Notes under the pieces: generated by a model
Database searches by the model: none
Seen by the model: only the letters and a program-made list of their open reading frames with translations
What the model was told of the DNA's origin: nothing
Translations under genes and position numbers: made by a program
In this document: positions 61,784 to 64,000 of the stretch, piece after piece
How positions within the stretch are numbered: the stretch's first letter is position 1
Layout of the letters: each line of letters begins with the position of its first letter
Assembly (NCBI GenBank): GCA_022842245.1
Contig: JALHPZ010000019.1
Coordinates: 1 to 64,000, forward strand
Source: Gemmataceae bacterium
GTDB taxonomy: Bacteria > Planctomycetota > Planctomycetia > Gemmatales > Gemmataceae
DNA: 64,000 bases
Direction: 5' to 3'

Positions 61784-63301
61784 TTACGTTTCACACTCTT
61801 CCTTAATCCCGATCCGGCGCGTTGAAGTGGAAGTCCACGCGAACCGCTGTACTCTACGTTCCACAGTCTTCCACGAAACCCGTGGAATTCCTCGAAATAG
61901 CCTTGTTTTCTGCAATGAATCCTCATTTCCGCAGAGGCGGGCCGACGATACAATTTCCTTAGAAAACGTGGTCATTCGGTGCGTTTTCGGGGTTTCCGTT
62001 TCGTGGCTTCTAAGCGGCAGGTTGCGCGTTCGAGCCGCGCCGGGGGTATTCATCTCTTCGCCTTTCGAATTGGCGGAAAACGCTAGGATTTCAGCGTATT
62101 CCGGAGCATTGTACGGAAGCGCCGCCCCGCCCCCAGCGGCGCTCATCTGTTCACCTTCGTTCACCTTTGTTCCGGAAAAGTGTCCAAGCCGGTGTCCAAG
62201 CCGAACGCTGTTCACCGCGTTCGCCAGACCGTCGAGGTCCGACTGGCCGTAGATCGCCAGCGTGAGTTTCGGATCGGAGTGCCGGGCCAGTTTCATCGCG
62301 TCTCCGAGCTCCACGCCCGCATGCCGGAGGTCGGCGACGTAGGTGTGCCGGATAGAGTGGAAGTCCACGACCCGGCCGCCCACTTCCACGGGGATCTTCG
62401 CCACGGCGAGGTCCATGCGGATCATCTTCGCGGCCTTGTCCCACCACCAGCCCGGGAACAATACGCCGGCCGTCGGCAGCGTCCGCAGGCGGTCGATCGC
62501 CCATTCGGGAATCGGCTGGAACGCCTCCGCGCTGTTCTTCGTGTCGCTCGCCGGGATTCGTATCACGGGCGGGTTTGCGTCCAGGTCCAGCTGGTCGGCG
62601 GTCAGGCTCGCAAGTTCCTGTGCCCGGAAGCCCGTGGCCATCGCGGCAACATAGAGCGTGCCGCGTTGCCGCCCGGACAAACCCTTGAAGGTCTTCTCCG
62701 AGGCGTCCGCAGCCGCGATCAGTCGTTCGGGTTCGTCGCCGACGAGGGGACGCCGCCGACGTTTCACGTCGATCGATTCGTTCAGCTTCTCAATGCCGTC
62801 CGTCGGGTTCGCGGCCATCCTCTTCTCCAATACCATCCACGAGAAGAAGGCGCGGAGCGTCGCGTGCGTCCAGTTCACCGTGCGGTTGGATCGCCCACCC
62901 GCCTTGCGGTCCGCGAGGAACTTCCGCACCGTGTCGGCCGTCGCCGCCGGTGGAAACACGACGCGAGCGAACGCGCGGTATGCCTCCACGATCCGGCCGA
63001 CGTCCGCGATGTGCTTCTCCCCCGCGTCGATGAAGCGGAGATGTTCCTGCCAGTCGGCCAGGTGCTGCGAAAGCGGGGTGCGGGACGCGGCGGCGAACGG
63101 ATCGACCGCTCCCGCCCGTCCCATCGCCGCATTTCGTAACAGGTCCGCCAGCATGATCTCACTCGCTCGTTTGTCGGTCGTCAGCGGCACGGCTTTTCGG
63201 CGCCCGCCGACGATGATCTTCGCGTACCACTTCGCGGTTTTCCGCGTGATCCACATTCCGTCGACGCGCTTCCTGTACGTCGGCCGGTAGATTTTCGGCA
63301 T
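61784..63301 (-). CDS. int: tyrosine integrase of the second element, with a tail encoded across the attachment core
   Basis: This frame encodes 505 residues. An N-terminal AP2/SAM-like arm-binding part is followed by the catalytic domain: Arg in MATGFRAQELASL, HxxR in FHSIRHTYVADLRHA, His in ARHSDPKLT and nucleophile Tyr in LAIYGQSD. Catalytic homology ends near residue 365. The rest reads through the 44-bp core (NTPGAARTRNLPLRS) and then ~75 residues encoded in the neighbouring island. The conserved protein therefore probably ended near the core before the first island inserted. The start MPKIYRPTYRKRVDGMW is typical. Confidence 0.88.
   Translation of the reverse strand: MPKIYRPTYRKRVDGMWITRKTAKWYAKIIVGGRRKAVPLTTDKRASEIMLADLLRNAAMGRAGAVDPFAAASRTPLSQHLADWQEHLRFIDAGEKHIADVGRIVEAYRAFARVVFPPAATADTVRKFLADRKAGGRSNRTVNWTHATLRAFFSWMVLEKRMAANPTDGIEKLNESIDVKRRRRPLVGDEPERLIAAADASEKTFKGLSGRQRGTLYVAAMATGFRAQELASLTADQLDLDANPPVIRIPASDTKNSAEAFQPIPEWAIDRLRTLPTAGVLFPGWWWDKAAKMIRMDLAVAKIPVEVGGRVVDFHSIRHTYVADLRHAGVELGDAMKLARHSDPKLTLAIYGQSDLDGLANAVNSVRLGHRLGHFSGTKVNEGEQMSAAGGGAALPYNAPEYAEILAFSANSKGEEMNTPGAARTRNLPLRSHETETPKTHRMTTFSKEIVSSARLCGNEDSLQKTRLFRGIPRVSWKTVERRVQRFAWTSTSTRRIGIKEECET
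61827..61887. repeat. cluster of TTCCAC/GTGGAA motifs near the right end
   Basis: GTGGAA occurs at 61827 and 61882 and TTCCAC at 61859 and 61869, including the inverted pair 61869-61875/61881-61887 with a 5-base loop. They mirror the palindrome at 36890-36914 and may be recombinase arm sites. Confidence 0.45.
62007..62050 (+). repeat. attR of the first island / attL of the second
   Basis: This is an exact copy of 36775-36818, the 3' part of tRNA-Arg. It forms the junction between the two tandem elements and lies inside the reading frame of the second integrase. Confidence 0.92.
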
Positions 63302-63364
63302 GGGTTCGCCCTCCGTGGGAGTGCGAACGTAACCCGTCTATGGGGACAGTCGCAAGGGCGACGT

Positions 63365-63619
63365 TCAGCGTTGCTTTCGTTGAATCTCCCGCCACACCGC
63401 CGGCCATCGCTCGGCGTCGTACAGTTCACCCCGCTCGTCGGGGTTCGCGAGCCATGCAGCCAGCTCCGCACTGCTCCATTTCGGCCGGCCCAGCGTCCGC
63501 CTCGGTTGCGGCCCGATGGCACCCAGCGCCCGGCGAGTGTGGAACGAGGTGCGACACAGGTTCAACCGCCTCGCCACATCCGCCGCCGTCAACATTCGAT
63601 CCTCCGTCGCCGCCTCCAT
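63365..63619 (-). CDS. excisionase-like helix-turn-helix protein
   Basis: This 84-residue protein has a MerR/excisionase-type winged helix: DRMLTAADVARRLNLCRTSF, HTRRALGAIGPQPRRTLGRP and KWSSAELAAWL. It lies 63 bases upstream of the integrase in the same direction, as is usual for recombination directionality factors. The ATG at 63619 (MEAATEDRML) or eight codons further (MLTAADV) may be the start; longer frames overlap the zinc-ribbon gene. Confidence 0.75.
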   Translation of the reverse strand: MEAATEDRMLTAADVARRLNLCRTSFHTRRALGAIGPQPRRTLGRPKWSSAELAAWLANPDERGELYDAERWPAVWREIQRKQR

Positions 63620-63639
63620 TCCCACCCTCCGATTGCAAG

Positions 63640-63834
63640 TCAAGGTGCCGGTGGGGACAGTTTCGGTCCGTTCTTCTCCTGCCACTGACGCGACGCCTCC
63701 AATGTCGCGTCCCTCGCTTCCTCGCGCTGCCGCTCGCGTTCGCACACCGGGCAGCGCCACTGGTAGATCGAGCCGTCGGAGTCGCGCCCGACGCGCACCC
63801 GCTCCAGCGGCGTGTCACAGCGCGGGCAGGTCAA
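63640..63834 (-). CDS. small zinc-ribbon protein with TTG start
   Basis: The reading frame encodes LTCPRCDTPLERVRVGRDSD then YQWRCPVCERERQREEARD, two CxxC knuckles, and a charged helical tail. A TTG at 63834 overlaps the TGA of the upstream gene (TTGA), so a coupled start is likely, giving about 64 residues. An ATG at 63906 is possible but lies inside the upstream gene and gives an Arg/Gly-rich extension. The function is unknown. Confidence 0.6.
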   Translation of the reverse strand: MTCPRCDTPLERVRVGRDSDGSIYQWRCPVCERERQREEARDATLEASRQWQEKNGPKLSPPAP

Positions 63835-64000
63835 GCCGCACCACCTTCTTCGTGGCAGTAGCAATTGGCGAACGCCGCCTCGGCCCGTTCGACGCACTCC
63901 CGGCAATGGAACTCGTACGGGTAGCGCTTTCCGCGGGCGGGCCGGACTTCGGCCGACTCCCCGCAGACCGGGCAGGCGAGGCGGATGACCGACGGGCCAC
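63831..64000 (-). CDS. partial zinc-ribbon protein, start beyond the window
   Basis: In the frame starting at 63998 the sequence gives VIRLACPVCGESAEVRPARG, YPYEFHCRECVERAEAAF and NCYCHEEGGAA, ending with TGA at 63831-63833. CxxC pairs CPVC and CREC form a zinc ribbon, and a CYC adds further cysteines. The stop overlaps the TTG start of the next gene, so the two zinc-ribbon proteins form an operon with the excisionase and integrase. The 5' end is outside the window. Confidence 0.6.
   Translation of the reverse strand, partial: GPSVIRLACPVCGESAEVRPARGKRYPYEFHCRECVERAEAAFANCYCHEEGGAA

Larger units (their letters stand above)
36775..62050. mobile_element. 25.2-kb genomic island integrated at tRNA-Arg
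   Basis: It is defined by the exact 44-bp direct repeats at both ends and by a tyrosine integrase just inside the left end. Contents, left to right: integrase, DNA-binding-like protein, iteron-like repeats, DUF1580 protein, primase/ATPase, IS4-like remnant and passenger gene, DUF1501/DUF1553/lipoprotein/DUF1559 block, Rrf2 regulator, transposase remnant, Met/Cys-rich protein, type I restriction operon, and a second DNA-binding-like protein. No conjugation genes are visible, so it is probably mobilised in trans or by another route. A second element is joined directly to its right end. Confidence 0.85.

Noticed and set aside
62007..62050. Second tRNA-Arg gene
   Set aside because: Only the 3' part from the anticodon loop onward is present; the D arm and 5' acceptor strand are missing, so it is an attachment-site copy.

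Overview
The window reads as chromosomal DNA of a planctomycete, most likely a Gemmataceae relative. The evidence is the high GC, dense unidirectional gene pairs, and families that are typical hallmarks of that group: DUF1501, DUF1549/DUF1553 'Planctomycete cytochrome C', DUF1552, DUF1559 pseudopilins, DUF1580, WD40-like membrane proteins, and abundant intergenic palindromes. No rRNA and no CRISPR array were seen. One tRNA gene, tRNA-Arg(TCT), is present.

Layout. 0-0.4 kb: end of an IS4-like element that truncates an older gene. 0.4-3.6 kb: an HTH regulator pair, a small membrane protein and a WD40-like membrane protein. 3.7-8.1 kb: pyrG, a GAF/PP2C-type (RsbU-like) phosphatase and agmatine deiminase. 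8.2-14.6 kb: a three-gene operon of VWA protein, PP2C phosphatase and a giant kinase/propeller/PA14-like protein. This is a phospho-signalling triad of the TerY-P / E. coli YegL-YegK-YegI type. 14.7-26.3 kb: mostly housekeeping genes, namely an MFS transporter, an ABC ATPase, a class II photolyase, an SAH riboswitch with ahcY, a Rieske oxygenase, ribE, an M48 protease, gluQ, a PduO-type adenosyltransferase and a lipoprotein. 26.4-36.7 kb: a DUF1553-DUF1501 pair, a palindrome cluster, DUF1552, a DUF4419-like protein, a PfkB kinase and thpR, ending at the tRNA.

36.8-62.05 kb is an integrated genomic island. It is bounded by a perfect 44-bp repeat of the tRNA-Arg 3' part (36775-36818 and 62007-62050). 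At its left end are a tyrosine integrase, a protein with a putative DNA-binding C-terminus, iteron-like repeats, a DUF1580 protein behind a hairpin, and a primase/ATPase. The middle holds a broken IS4-like transposase, a DUF1553-DUF1501 pair with a DUF1559 pseudopilin and a lipoprotein, an Rrf2-type regulator, a deleted second transposase, and an extraordinary Met/Cys-rich small protein. The right end holds a type I restriction-modification operon (hsdR-hsdS-DUF1016 nuclease-hsdM) and a second protein sharing the C-terminal module of the left-end protein. A second element follows directly (62.05 kb to beyond the window). Its integrase reads back through the attachment core, and behind it lie an excisionase-like protein and two zinc-ribbon proteins. 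The two elements therefore sit in tandem on one tRNA.

The most interesting items are the expanded TerY-P triad, the tandem island in which insertion rewrote the tail of the resident integrase, the Met/Cys-rich protein, the replication-like module (iterons, hairpin-controlled DUF1580, primase), and the in-frame heptamer-repeat insertion in the photolyase.
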